A stretch of 64,000 bases of DNA from Shimia haliotis (GTDB lineage: Bacteria; Pseudomonadota; Alphaproteobacteria; Rhodobacterales; Rhodobacteraceae): positions 806,001-870,000 of the forward strand of contig NZ_FOSZ01000001.1 of assembly GCF_900114415.1 (NCBI RefSeq), in the 5' to 3' direction. The notes beneath the pieces are model-generated. The model did not search any database, was not told the origin of the DNA, and was given only the letters and a program-made list of their open reading frames with translations. Positions 56,936-64,000 of the stretch are shown one piece after another (within the stretch, counting starts at the first letter, position 1; every line of letters starts with the position of its first letter). The translations under genes were made by a program, and so were the position numbers.

Positions 56936-57895
56936 TCACTCCGGAACACAAATTTCATCGCGCGCGACCGCCAAAAGGGTGCGCGCGATCAGCGCCAGCA
57001 TGATCACACTTAGCACACAAAGCACTGCAACACCGATGCAGGTATGCACCGCGCTTCCAGTCAGCGCGCCAAACCGAAAAGATGCAATCGACAGCGCCGC
57101 TACAGGAAAGCTAAGTGCCCACCAAGGAAGCGCAAACGGCAGGCTTCGAAATTTCGGTGCCTGAACCAGAACCAGTGCCGCAAAGACATAGGCAGCGTTT
57201 AGAAAAACACGCGCAACCCCGTCCACTTGCCCTGTCAACGACACATAGGCCGAAAACGCCACCGCCGGCGGCGCAATCAAGATTACCAAAGTCGGCAGCA
57301 ATTTTCCCGGAATGGGATCGTGAAATATCAACCGGTTGAACACCAGCGTTAGCAACACCAGCCAGAAAATCACTCCGGCCGAGAAAAACAGCCAGCTGAA
57401 CTCGACAAACCCCATCTGGGCACCGGCGATTGGTGCCACCACATTGCCCACCGCGGGAATGAACCACGCAGGCGTCAATTGCCCAACTTCGAAGCTGCGG
57501 TGCGAAATCCATCCGGAGACAACCGCGAGGGTCAGAATCACCTGCCCCGCCGCCCCAGCCAGCCAAACCGCCTTGGCCAACGCCGGTTGGTGCGCCAACA
57601 TCGCCGTGCCCATTAGCAAAAGAGAAATTGAAATCGCCGGAAAGAATGCCAGCCGCACCGGATGGTTCCATTCCGCAATCACAGCGGATGGGTAGCGTAG
57701 GAGTTTCATCAAGTAGAGCGCCGCAAGCCCCACGAAAACCGCCACGCCAAGCCACAGCACGCCTTTGGAAAGGCCCGCAAACAGCGGTAGGCTGTCCGGT
57801 GCCGCGTGAAACGCCATCGCCCATCCCATCAACCCCATAACAATCGCAAAAACCGGAACAGGCAAATACATGAGTTTTGAGGTGGTGTCGGTCAT
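56936..57895 (-). CDS. SLAC1/TDT-family anion channel
   Basis: 319 residues from ATG 57895 with GAGG 8 bp upstream; the frame continues to 58267 inside the neighbouring DUF2459 gene and is not used. Ten membrane segments start with LPVPVFAIVMGLMGWAMAF and include VGQLTPAWFIPAVGNVVAPIAG, the SLAC1/TehA signature region. Members conduct anions or export dicarboxylates, sulphite or tellurite. No sulphur or tellurite genes are adjacent. Confidence 0.9.
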   Translation of the reverse strand: MTDTTSKLMYLPVPVFAIVMGLMGWAMAFHAAPDSLPLFAGLSKGVLWLGVAVFVGLAALYLMKLLRYPSAVIAEWNHPVRLAFFPAISISLLLMGTAMLAHQPALAKAVWLAGAAGQVILTLAVVSGWISHRSFEVGQLTPAWFIPAVGNVVAPIAGAQMGFVEFSWLFFSAGVIFWLVLLTLVFNRLIFHDPIPGKLLPTLVILIAPPAVAFSAYVSLTGQVDGVARVFLNAAYVFAALVLVQAPKFRSLPFALPWWALSFPVAALSIASFRFGALTGSAVHTCIGVAVLCVLSVIMLALIARTLLAVARDEICVPE

Positions 57896-57962
57896 TGAGT
57901 GATCCTCGGCGCTGAACGGCTCAGCCATCACATACAATTTTCGGAATGTAAAGAACGGCTCA

Positions 57963-58604
57963 TCAATACCGACGCTCAAGATCCCAAAGCAGCCCCTGAC
58001 TAAATACGGCAGGCCCTGGTGCTGAGCGTATTTGTCCCGCGCGCAGGGCCTGCGACACCCAGCTATTGCACGTCTGAAACAGGTGATACCGCCCGCGCCC
58101 TCGATAAAATGCGCTTTCCCCATAGAGCCCAACACCCAATTGATCCGTGTCGGAGGCTCCGGCTTCCACAAATGCCACAATGCGCGCAAGTGCCTGATCC
58201 GTGACCGGAATTTCCACACCGTGCGATTGCGTAAACACAGCCCACGGCGATCCCTTCCCCGTGGCAATGTGCATCACGCTGTCGGTCGGCCACAAAAGCG
58301 CTTTTGCCGCAATTGCCAAGGTCACATCGTCAAATGTGGGCACTTCGAAGTAAAACCCGGCGTCCCCCCAACCGAATTCGAACCAATCCGCCTCGGGAAA
58401 TTGTGCAAGCCAAGCTTGCGATGCCTCCGAACCATAGGTGTCAAGCGCATCGCGCCTCAGGATCAAGCCCGCGTGGTACCCGTGATCAAACACCCAGATC
58501 GGCGTGCCACGGTCCCGATCATAGCCGTCGTCCGCGCCAAACGCCATGAACCGACTGCCCACCGCAAGCACCAAAAACAACGCGATCCAGCGCCCCCGCC
58601 TCAT
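57963..58604 (-). CDS. DUF2459 domain-containing protein
   Basis: 213 residues with an N-terminal signal/anchor (WIALFLVLAVGSRFMAFG). DUF2459 (TIGR02117) motifs include FDHGYHAGLILRRDAL, ADWFEFGWGDAGFYFEVPTF and the Cys motif FQTCNSWVSQALRAG. The conserved His-Cys pair suggests a papain-like hydrolase fold, but no activity is known to me. It overlaps the thioesterase gene by 4 bp. Confidence 0.88.
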   Translation of the reverse strand: MRRGRWIALFLVLAVGSRFMAFGADDGYDRDRGTPIWVFDHGYHAGLILRRDALDTYGSEASQAWLAQFPEADWFEFGWGDAGFYFEVPTFDDVTLAIAAKALLWPTDSVMHIATGKGSPWAVFTQSHGVEIPVTDQALARIVAFVEAGASDTDQLGVGLYGESAFYRGRGRYHLFQTCNSWVSQALRAGQIRSAPGPAVFSQGLLWDLERRY

Positions 58605-59020
58605 TTTGGCGGGATGGCATAAGTCATATTGGCCCGCGCCACCGGCGCATCACTTCCTTCGGAATAGATCAGTATGTTGGACACCGACAAAGTCCGCCCA
58701 AGTTTCAAAAGCGTTGTATGCGCGATCAGATCCTTGCCCGCCTCAGGTTTGCGCATAAAATCCATTGAACACCCCGTCGTCACCGTCAGCGCCTCTTTAC
58801 CGATCCGCGCCAGCGTTGCCACATAGGCAGACACATCCGCCAGACTGAACATGCTTGGACCCGACACGGTACCTCCCGGCCGCAAATGCCGCTCTGCCAC
58901 CTTCAGACGCATTACCGTGTTCACCCCATCCACGCTTTCGACCACAAAATCCTCTTTCACCTGCGGAAACACCTCCGCCAAAAATTCCGTCATCTCTTCT
59001 GCGGTCAACACTGCTTGCAT
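58601..59020 (-). CDS. PaaI-family hotdog thioesterase
   Basis: 139 residues. The hotdog fold is seen as RHLRPGGTVSGPSMFSLADVSAYVATLA with catalytic Gly/Asp region, and MDFMRKPEAGKDLIAHTTLLKLGRTLSVSNILIY. PaaI enzymes hydrolyse acyl-CoA esters. It overlaps the DUF2459 gene by 4 bp and is divergent from the enoyl-CoA hydratase, which supports a link to acyl-CoA metabolism. Confidence 0.9.
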   Translation of the reverse strand: MQAVLTAEEMTEFLAEVFPQVKEDFVVESVDGVNTVMRLKVAERHLRPGGTVSGPSMFSLADVSAYVATLARIGKEALTVTTGCSMDFMRKPEAGKDLIAHTTLLKLGRTLSVSNILIYSEGSDAPVARANMTYAIPPK

Positions 59021-59058
59021 GGTTTTCCTCTCCTCTTCCCATCGCTAAGGTTGCCGCA

Positions 59059-59865
59059 ATGGCATGGGAGAACAAGATGGCAATTTTGGAACGTCGCGAC
59101 GCAAATGCAGTCGCATACCTGACAATGAACGCGCCCGAGCGGCTCAACGCGCTGTCAGATGAGATGCTGGCCGAGTTGCAATCCGCCTTCGATACCCTCG
59201 CCACCGAACCATCTATCCGCGCGATTGTGCTTGCAGGGGAAGGCAAAGCCTTTTGCGCAGGGCACGACCTCAAACAGATGACCCAAGGCCGACAGGCCGA
59301 GGACGGAGGCGCGGCCTATTTCAAAGACCTCTTCACCCGCTGCGCCACCATGATGCAAACCATTCAACGCCTGCCCCAGCCTGTTATCGCACAGGTCCAT
59401 GGCATTGCCACCGCCGCCGGATGCCAGCTTGTCGCCACCTGCGACATGGCTGTGGCCGCAAAAGGCACGCGCTTTGGCGTGAACGGTGTCAACATTGGCC
59501 TGTTCTGCTCCACCCCTATGGTTGCCCTGTCGCGCAACATCCCGCGCAAACAAGCGTTTGAGATGCTCACGACCGGCGCCTTTGTCGATGCCGCCGAAGC
59601 GCAAACCCTCGGCCTGATCAACCGCGTTGTGCCGGCCGACTCGCTGAGCACGGCCACAACCGAACTTGCAGAAACCGTGGCCTCCAAACTTGGCGCCGCG
59701 GTAAAAATCGGCAAACAGGCGTTTTACGAACAGCTGCAAAAGCCTCTGGACGCAGCCTATGAGTATACGGGCGATGTAATGGTGCAAAACATGCTCTGGC
59801 GTGACACCGAAGAAGGCATCGCCGCCTTTCTAGAGAAGCGGCCACCGGATTGGCAGGGTCAGTGA
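59059..59865 (+). CDS. Enoyl-CoA hydratase/isomerase family protein
   Basis: 268 residues from ATG 59059; ATG 59077 (MAILERRDANA) has GGGAG at better spacing and would give 262. The crotonase fold has LNAPERLNALSDEML-like start (TMNAPERLNALS), the oxyanion-hole segment AFCAGHDLKQM, then HGIATAAGCQLVATCDMAVA and GFCSTP-like GLFCSTPMVALSRNIPR. The usual catalytic Glu positions are not obvious (AAGCQL instead of GGGxEL), so the exact reaction is open. It is divergent from the thioesterase. Confidence 0.88.
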   Translation: MAWENKMAILERRDANAVAYLTMNAPERLNALSDEMLAELQSAFDTLATEPSIRAIVLAGEGKAFCAGHDLKQMTQGRQAEDGGAAYFKDLFTRCATMMQTIQRLPQPVIAQVHGIATAAGCQLVATCDMAVAAKGTRFGVNGVNIGLFCSTPMVALSRNIPRKQAFEMLTTGAFVDAAEAQTLGLINRVVPADSLSTATTELAETVASKLGAAVKIGKQAFYEQLQKPLDAAYEYTGDVMVQNMLWRDTEEGIAAFLEKRPPDWQGQ

Positions 59866-60113
59866 TAGTCGCAACACTCTATTGCAAAGGATTGAAATAA
59901 AATGACTTCCCCTGATTCCCTGCGCCACTGACGCTTGAGAAGTGGGACTATCCTTCCCTTCAACATGCCAATGGACTACGTGCATTTCCCAGCGTCCACC
60001 GCGCCTTCGGCATTCGTTTTGGCGCCAGGGGTCGCGGCGGCCCCTGTCTTTTGCAGTCATGGCCCCGCGCCTTAGCTCTTTCAAATTCCGCCAACACCGC
60101 CTATCTCCGCCCC
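59866..60113 (+). other. Intergenic region before trmFO with an orphan terminator
   Basis: 248 bp without a convincing open frame. It has pyrimidine-rich tracts (CTTCCCCTGATTCCC, TATCCTTCCCTTC) and ends with the hairpin at 60026-60052, about 160 bp after the enoyl-CoA hydratase stop. A small RNA ending at the hairpin, or a long 3' end of the hydratase mRNA, is possible. Confidence 0.4.
60026..60052 (+). terminator. Terminator-like hairpin upstream of trmFO
   Basis: CAGGGGTC-GCGGC-GGCCCCTG (8-bp stem, one G-U pair) followed by TCTTTT, 62 bp before the trmFO ATG. Confidence 0.6.
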
Positions 60114-61469
60114 ATGACACAGAACGCGACACAGACATTGCATATCGTGGGTGGCGGCATGGCCGGCTCCGAGGCCGCTTGGCAGGCCGCCAACATGGGC
60201 GTCAACGTGGTGATCCACGAGATGCGACCCAAGGTCGAGACCTTTGCACACCGTACCGGCCACTTGGCCGAGATGGTCTGCTCAAACTCCTTCCGCTCGG
60301 ATGACGACGAACAAAACGCCGTCGGCCTACTGCATTGGGAAATGCGCGCTGCAAACGGGTTGATCATGGCCACCGCCGACAAACACCGCCTGCCCGCAGG
60401 CGGCGCACTTGCCGTAGACCGCGATCCCTTTGCGGAATCCGTGACCGAAACTCTGATGGCGCATCCCAATATCTCTGTCGAGTATGGTGAGATCACCGAA
60501 CTTCCATCGGAAGGTCACTGGATTTTCGCCACTGGCCCTCTGACCTCCACCGCGCTTGGCGCCGCCATTCAGGCAGAAACCGGTGCTGACCGGCTGGCTT
60601 TCTTTGACGCTATTGCCCCGATTGTCTACGCCGACAGCATCGACATGGACGTCGCCTGGCTGCAATCACGCTATGACAAGGGCGAAACCGAGGAAGAGCA
60701 AAAGGCCTACCTGAACTGCCCGATGTCCAAGGACCAATACGAGGCCTTCATCGACGCGCTTTTGGCCGCCGACAAAACCGAATTCCACGAAGGCGAAACC
60801 GCTGGCTATTTCGATGGCTGCCTGCCGATCGAAGTCATGGCCGAGCGCGGTCGCGAGACCTTGAGATTTGGCCCGATGAAGCCTGTAGGCCTGACCAACG
60901 TGCATCGTCCGGATGACAAACCCTACGCCGTTGTGCAGCTTCGCCGCGACAACGCATTGGGGACACTGCTCAATATTGTCGGCTTCCAGACCAAGATGAA
61001 ATACGGCGCCCAGACCGAGGTCTTCAAAATGATCCCCGGCTTGGAAAACGCCAACTTCGCCCGACTTGGCGGCATCCACCGCAACACGTTTATCAACTCT
61101 CCAACCCTTCTGGACGATCAGATGCGCCTGAAATCGCGTCCAAACATCCGTTTTGCGGGTCAAGTCACAGGCGTCGAAGGATATGTAGAAAGCGCCGCGA
61201 TGGGGCTGCTCGCGGGCCGCTTGGCCTCCGCCGAAATTCTGGGCCACGTTCTGGACACAGCCCCTCTCAACACGGCGATGGGCGCGCTTGTTCATCACAT
61301 CACCGGCGGTGCCGAGGCAAAAACCTTCCAGCCGATGAACGTGAACTTCGGTCTGTTCCAGCCGGTTGATGGCCTCAAAGGTGGTCGCCGTGGCCGCAAG
61401 GACCGCTACAAAGCCTACACGGACCGCGCCAAGACAGACTGGCAAAGCTGGCTCGCTGCTCAAGACTGA
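60114..61469 (+). CDS. trmFO: Methylenetetrahydrofolate-tRNA-(uracil-5-)-methyltransferase TrmFO
   Basis: 451 residues from ATG 60114. TrmFO uses CH2-THF and FADH2 to methylate U54 in the tRNA T loop. FAD binding is shown by [18 protein letters not shown], followed by [12 protein letters not shown], the Cys-containing [13 protein letters not shown], and [16 protein letters not shown]. The C-terminal [10 protein letters not shown] is also typical. The length is normal. It has its own upstream region. Confidence 0.97.
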   Translation: MTQNATQTLHIVGGGMAGSEAAWQAANMGVNVVIHEMRPKVETFAHRTGHLAEMVCSNSFRSDDDEQNAVGLLHWEMRAANGLIMATADKHRLPAGGALAVDRDPFAESVTETLMAHPNISVEYGEITELPSEGHWIFATGPLTSTALGAAIQAETGADRLAFFDAIAPIVYADSIDMDVAWLQSRYDKGETEEEQKAYLNCPMSKDQYEAFIDALLAADKTEFHEGETAGYFDGCLPIEVMAERGRETLRFGPMKPVGLTNVHRPDDKPYAVVQLRRDNALGTLLNIVGFQTKMKYGAQTEVFKMIPGLENANFARLGGIHRNTFINSPTLLDDQMRLKSRPNIRFAGQVTGVEGYVESAAMGLLAGRLASAEILGHVLDTAPLNTAMGALVHHITGGAEAKTFQPMNVNFGLFQPVDGLKGGRRGRKDRYKAYTDRAKTDWQSWLAAQD

Positions 61470-61506
61470 CTGGACGCAGTGCGGGTCGTGCGCTTAGGCT
61501 AATCCC

Positions 61507-62118
61507 ATGACCCGCAAATTCCTCGACGAAGCCTACAGCTATCTCGGCAAGGGCGTGCAAACACTCTATGACGACTGGGCCGACACCTATGAGGCCGAGG
61601 TTGGCAAAAACGGCTATGTGACCCCAACCCGCTGCGCCCGCCTGCTTGCCGCCCATATCGCCGACGCCTTGGCGCCGGTACTTGACGTCGGCTGCGGCAC
61701 TGGCCTGTCCGGTCTGGCCCTGCGCGCCGAGGGCATCAAGACAATTGATGGCATGGATCTGTCCGCACAGATGCTGGACAAGGCGCGCGCCAAAAACATC
61801 TATCGCACCCTTACACAAATCTCGGACGCCGATCCGCTTCCTTTTGAAACGGGAGACTACGCTGTTATCGCAGCCATCGGCGTCATCGGCCCCGGCGCGG
61901 CGCCGTTGGAACTGTTTGATACTCTGCTCGGCAAGCTCGCCGCGGGCGGTCTGTTTGTGCTGTCCTTCAACGACCACGCACTCCAAGACCCCGCTTATGC
62001 CGCCAGGATTTCAGACTGTGTAGACAAGGGCACGGCACGGGTGCTAGAGCAGGAACATGGGCCTCACCTTCCGGCACGCAACATCAACTCCACCGCGTAC
62101 ATCATTGAAAAACTGTGA
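61507..62118 (+). CDS. Class I SAM-dependent methyltransferase
   Basis: 203 residues. Motif I is PVLDVGCGTGLSGLALRA, motif II KTIDGMDLSAQMLDKAR, and a post-motif YAVIAAIGVIGPGAAP. The N-terminal YLGKGVQTLYDDWADTYEAEV resembles Williams-Beuren-type methyltransferase homologues in bacteria. Substrate unknown. It overlaps gluQ by 4 bp, so it may be co-regulated with a tRNA-modifying enzyme. Confidence 0.87.
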   Translation: MTRKFLDEAYSYLGKGVQTLYDDWADTYEAEVGKNGYVTPTRCARLLAAHIADALAPVLDVGCGTGLSGLALRAEGIKTIDGMDLSAQMLDKARAKNIYRTLTQISDADPLPFETGDYAVIAAIGVIGPGAAPLELFDTLLGKLAAGGLFVLSFNDHALQDPAYAARISDCVDKGTARVLEQEHGPHLPARNINSTAYIIEKL

Positions 62119-62951
62119 CTTTCACTACAAGATTCGCCCCATCACCCACTGGCCCCCTTCACCTCGGCCACGCCTTTTCCGCGCTTCTGGCGCACGACAT
62201 GGCGCGCGACGCGGGCGGCACGTTTTTGCTGCGTATTGACGACCTCGACCAATCCCGCGCGCGGCCCGAGTGGGAACAACAAATCTATGACGACTTGACT
62301 TGGCTAGGTATCACTTGGGATGCGCCTCCGCGACGCCAATCCAACCACTTCGCCGACTACGCCGCCACACTCACCCAACTGCGCGCCCGCGGCCTGACCT
62401 TTGAATGCCAATGCACGCGCCGCGACATCGAAGCCGCAGCCAATGCTCCGCAAGAAGGTGCACCGCTTTTTGGCCCAGACGGCCGCCTCTATCCCGGCAC
62501 CTGTCGACACCTTGGGCTTTCGGCTGACGCAGCAACCTGCACACGGCTCGACATGACAAAAGCCGCAGAGGTCACCGCCTCTTTCACCGAAACCGGCCCT
62601 ACCCATTCTGGCCTTCACACTTTGACCAAAGAAGACCTCCGTGCCACCATCGGCGACGTGGTTCTCAGCCGCCGCAACATGGCGGCGTCCTACCACCTCT
62701 CCGTCGTGCTGGACGACGTCGCCTGCGGTGTCACGCACGTCATCCGCGGCGAAGACCTCTTTGAGGCCACCCGCATTCACGTCCTGCTTCAAACCCTGCT
62801 GGGGATTCCGACGCCTGAATACCATCACCACACTTTGATACGCGACGAGGCCGGCAAACGGCTTGCCAAGCGCGACGATGCCCGCGCCATCGCAAAATAC
62901 CGCGCCGAGGGTGCCACCCCCGCCGACGTCCGCTCTATGGTTGGCCTCTAA
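62115..62951 (+). CDS. gluQ: Glutamyl-Q tRNA(Asp) synthetase
   Basis: 278 residues from a GTG start overlapping the methyltransferase by 4 bp. GluQRS is a truncated glutamyl-tRNA synthetase that adds Glu to queuosine-34 of tRNA(Asp). The HIGH motif reads APSPTGPLHLGHAFSALLA, the KMSKS-like motif is KRLAKRDDARAI, and the zinc ligands lie in FECQCTRRDI and RLYPGTCRHL. The anticodon-binding domain is absent, as expected. Confidence 0.95.
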   Translation: MTFTTRFAPSPTGPLHLGHAFSALLAHDMARDAGGTFLLRIDDLDQSRARPEWEQQIYDDLTWLGITWDAPPRRQSNHFADYAATLTQLRARGLTFECQCTRRDIEAAANAPQEGAPLFGPDGRLYPGTCRHLGLSADAATCTRLDMTKAAEVTASFTETGPTHSGLHTLTKEDLRATIGDVVLSRRNMAASYHLSVVLDDVACGVTHVIRGEDLFEATRIHVLLQTLLGIPTPEYHHHTLIRDEAGKRLAKRDDARAIAKYRAEGATPADVRSMVGL

Positions 62952-63005
62952 CAGCCCCACTTCTTGCTTGCAATAATACTCGCGCCGCAGGCATGAGCCG
63001 CAGGC

Positions 63006-63368
63006 TCATTCCCCCATCGGTTTCATCAACTCGACGGTTTCACCATCCCGCACCGCGGTGTAAAAGCAGCTGCGCCGATTGGTGTGACAGGCCGCGCCGG
63101 TCTGGTTTACCAACACAAGGATGCAATCCTGATCACAGTCATATCGGAAATCTACCAACTCCTGCACATGGCCCGAGGTCTCCCCTTTGATCCAGAAGGC
63201 CTGCCGCGAGCGGCTCCAATATGTCACCTTGCCGGTCTCGAGCGTCTTTTCCACTGCTTCGGCATTCATCCAAGCCATCATCAGGACTTCGTGACTGGTC
63301 GCATCCTGCGCAATCGCCGGGATCAATCCCGCCTCATTGTACTTCAAGGTGCTCGCATCAAATGGCAT
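63006..63368 (-). CDS. hisI: Phosphoribosyl-AMP cyclohydrolase
   Basis: 120 residues. HisI opens the purine ring of PR-AMP in histidine biosynthesis. Key motifs: VLMMAWMNAEAVEKTLETG, YWSRSRQAFWIKGETSGH and the metal site DCDQDCILVLVNQTGAACHTNRRSCF with its Asp and Cys ligands. The HisE domain is absent, so it is the single-function form. The start ATG follows AGAGGGACATTGGT. It is divergent from the Fe-S scaffold gene and not in a visible his operon. Confidence 0.96.
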   Translation of the reverse strand: MPFDASTLKYNEAGLIPAIAQDATSHEVLMMAWMNAEAVEKTLETGKVTYWSRSRQAFWIKGETSGHVQELVDFRYDCDQDCILVLVNQTGAACHTNRRSCFYTAVRDGETVELMKPMGE

Positions 63369-63436
63369 ACCAATGTCCCTCTTTGCATTCCCGCCTGCGC
63401 CCTCTATCTATGAATCCACCAACGAAGGAAACCGCG

Positions 63437-63889
63437 ATGTCCGGCGAAAATGATTTGATCAAGCTTTACTCCGGCCAGATCCTCAATCTGGCTGCATCGA
63501 TCCCCCACACGGATCGGCTTGAGACGCCGGACGCCACCGTGAAAAAGCGCGCGCCTCTCTGTGGCTCAACCGTCACCGTCGATCTGAAAATCCAAGACGG
63601 CCGCATTACGGAATTTGCACAAGACGTCAAAGCTTGCGCCTTGGGTCAAGCCTCTGCATCTGTTGTCGGGTCAGGCGTTATTGGTCGCACCCGCGCGGAA
63701 ATTGAAGAGGCACGCGCCGCGCTCAAGGCCATGCTCAAAGAGGATGGGCCCACACCGCCTGCGCCCTTTGACGGTCTCGAAGTCCTGCGCCCCGCACGGG
63801 ACTACAAAAATCGGCACGCTTCGATCTTGTTGGCATTTGACGCCACTGCCGAAGCATTTGAACAAGCAGAACAAGCAAACTGCGCCTGA
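63437..63889 (+). CDS. Iron-sulphur cluster assembly scaffold (NifU/IscU-like) protein
   Basis: 150 residues from ATG 63437, which has AAGGAAA upstream; ATG 63410 is an alternative. IscU-type features: LIKLYSGQILNLAASIPH, Cys in APLCGSTVTVDLKIQDGRI and KACALGQASASVVGS. A third Cys expected near the C-terminus is only the terminal ANCA, so cluster binding differs from classical IscU. The tail RPARDYKNRHASILLAFDA is conserved in family members I recall from Rhodobacteraceae. Confidence 0.88.
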   Translation: MSGENDLIKLYSGQILNLAASIPHTDRLETPDATVKKRAPLCGSTVTVDLKIQDGRITEFAQDVKACALGQASASVVGSGVIGRTRAEIEEARAALKAMLKEDGPTPPAPFDGLEVLRPARDYKNRHASILLAFDATAEAFEQAEQANCA

Positions 63890-63907
63890 TCTCCCCAAAG
63901 ACCTGAC

Positions 63908-63953
63908 AAAAAAAACCGCCGCACTTTCTGGCAGGAAAGGCGGCGGCAGTGAG
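63908..63953 (-). terminator. Intrinsic terminator on the minus strand near the right edge
   Basis: Read on the minus strand, CCGCCGCCTTTC, a short loop and GAAAGTGCGGCGG form a long hairpin followed by a run of T. It would end a minus-strand gene beyond the right edge; the last five codons of such a gene may be at 63981-64000 (PKPLL then TGA). Confidence 0.7.
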
Positions 63954-64000
63954 GTGCGTTCTCACGTGGGACCCGGTTGATCAAAGAAGGGGTTTAGGCA

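Noticed and set aside
56936-58267. 443-codon minus frame for the SLAC1-type channel
   Set aside because: The upstream 120 codons lie antisense-like within the DUF2459 gene region and show no domain; ATG 57895 has a good ribosome site.

Overview
The window looks like a chromosomal segment of an alphaproteobacterium of the Rhodobacteraceae (Roseobacter group). The reasons are gene content and order: dusB-ntrB-ntrC-ntrY-ntrX followed by trkA-trkH-hfq-hflX, a fused ispDF, an Asp-type HemB, a DUF6456/DUF6477 pair, trmFO, gluQ, and dense GC-rich coding with many 1-8 bp gene overlaps. No rRNA, tRNA, CRISPR array or insertion sequence was recognised. Most of the window is ordinary core genome.

Layout. 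1-8.9 kb: mfd (cut by the left edge), a small membrane protein, hemB, a SYLF lipoprotein, an alpha/beta hydrolase, a beta-hydroxyacid dehydrogenase and a penicillin-acylase-family hydrolase. 8.9-21.7 kb: the minus-strand block hflX-hfq, trkH-trkA and dusB-ntrBCYX, interrupted by two plus-strand paralogous lipoprotein genes. 21.9-25.3 kb: ispDF-pgpA-cinA, then amt. 25.4-37.8 kb: a secreted Cys-containing protein, MmgE/PrpD, a COQ10/RatA protein, hpt, a LysR regulator divergent from a cytochrome c', a diheme cytochrome c, lipA with a possible 58-aa leader gene, a peroxiredoxin, a beta-barrel protein, the DUF6456/DUF6477 pair, a TMA-methyltransferase-family protein and MgtC/SapB. 38-42 kb: guaA, followed by an AT-rich insert with an orphan response regulator/histidine kinase pair. 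42-52.8 kb: methyltransferase, ABM monooxygenase, two EamA transporters, two tandem FadL porins, a nuclease, a P-loop protein, metA, a hydrolase, PPK2 and TetR. 52.8-54.8 kb: a three-gene cytochrome operon. 55-64 kb: methyltransferase, rplM-rpsI, SLAC1-type channel, DUF2459, thioesterase, enoyl-CoA hydratase, trmFO, methyltransferase-gluQ, hisI and an Fe-S scaffold protein.

How genes work together. NtrB/NtrC, NtrY/NtrX and Amt form the nitrogen-sensing and ammonium uptake functions. NtrC and NtrX both lack the sigma-54-contacting GAFTGA loop, so they probably act without sigma 54. TrkA/TrkH form a potassium uptake system. The cytochrome operon (pentaheme c, DUF3365-type monoheme c, four-helix membrane protein with several His) looks like a membrane-to-periplasm electron-transfer unit and has a perfect CtrA-type box upstream. 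The LysR/cytochrome c' intergenic region carries two T-N11-A boxes.

The best candidates for something undescribed are the AT-rich two-component pair next to guaA, the cytochrome operon, and the lipoprotein pair inside the ntr-trk block. Assignments come from reading motifs by eye; no database search was run.
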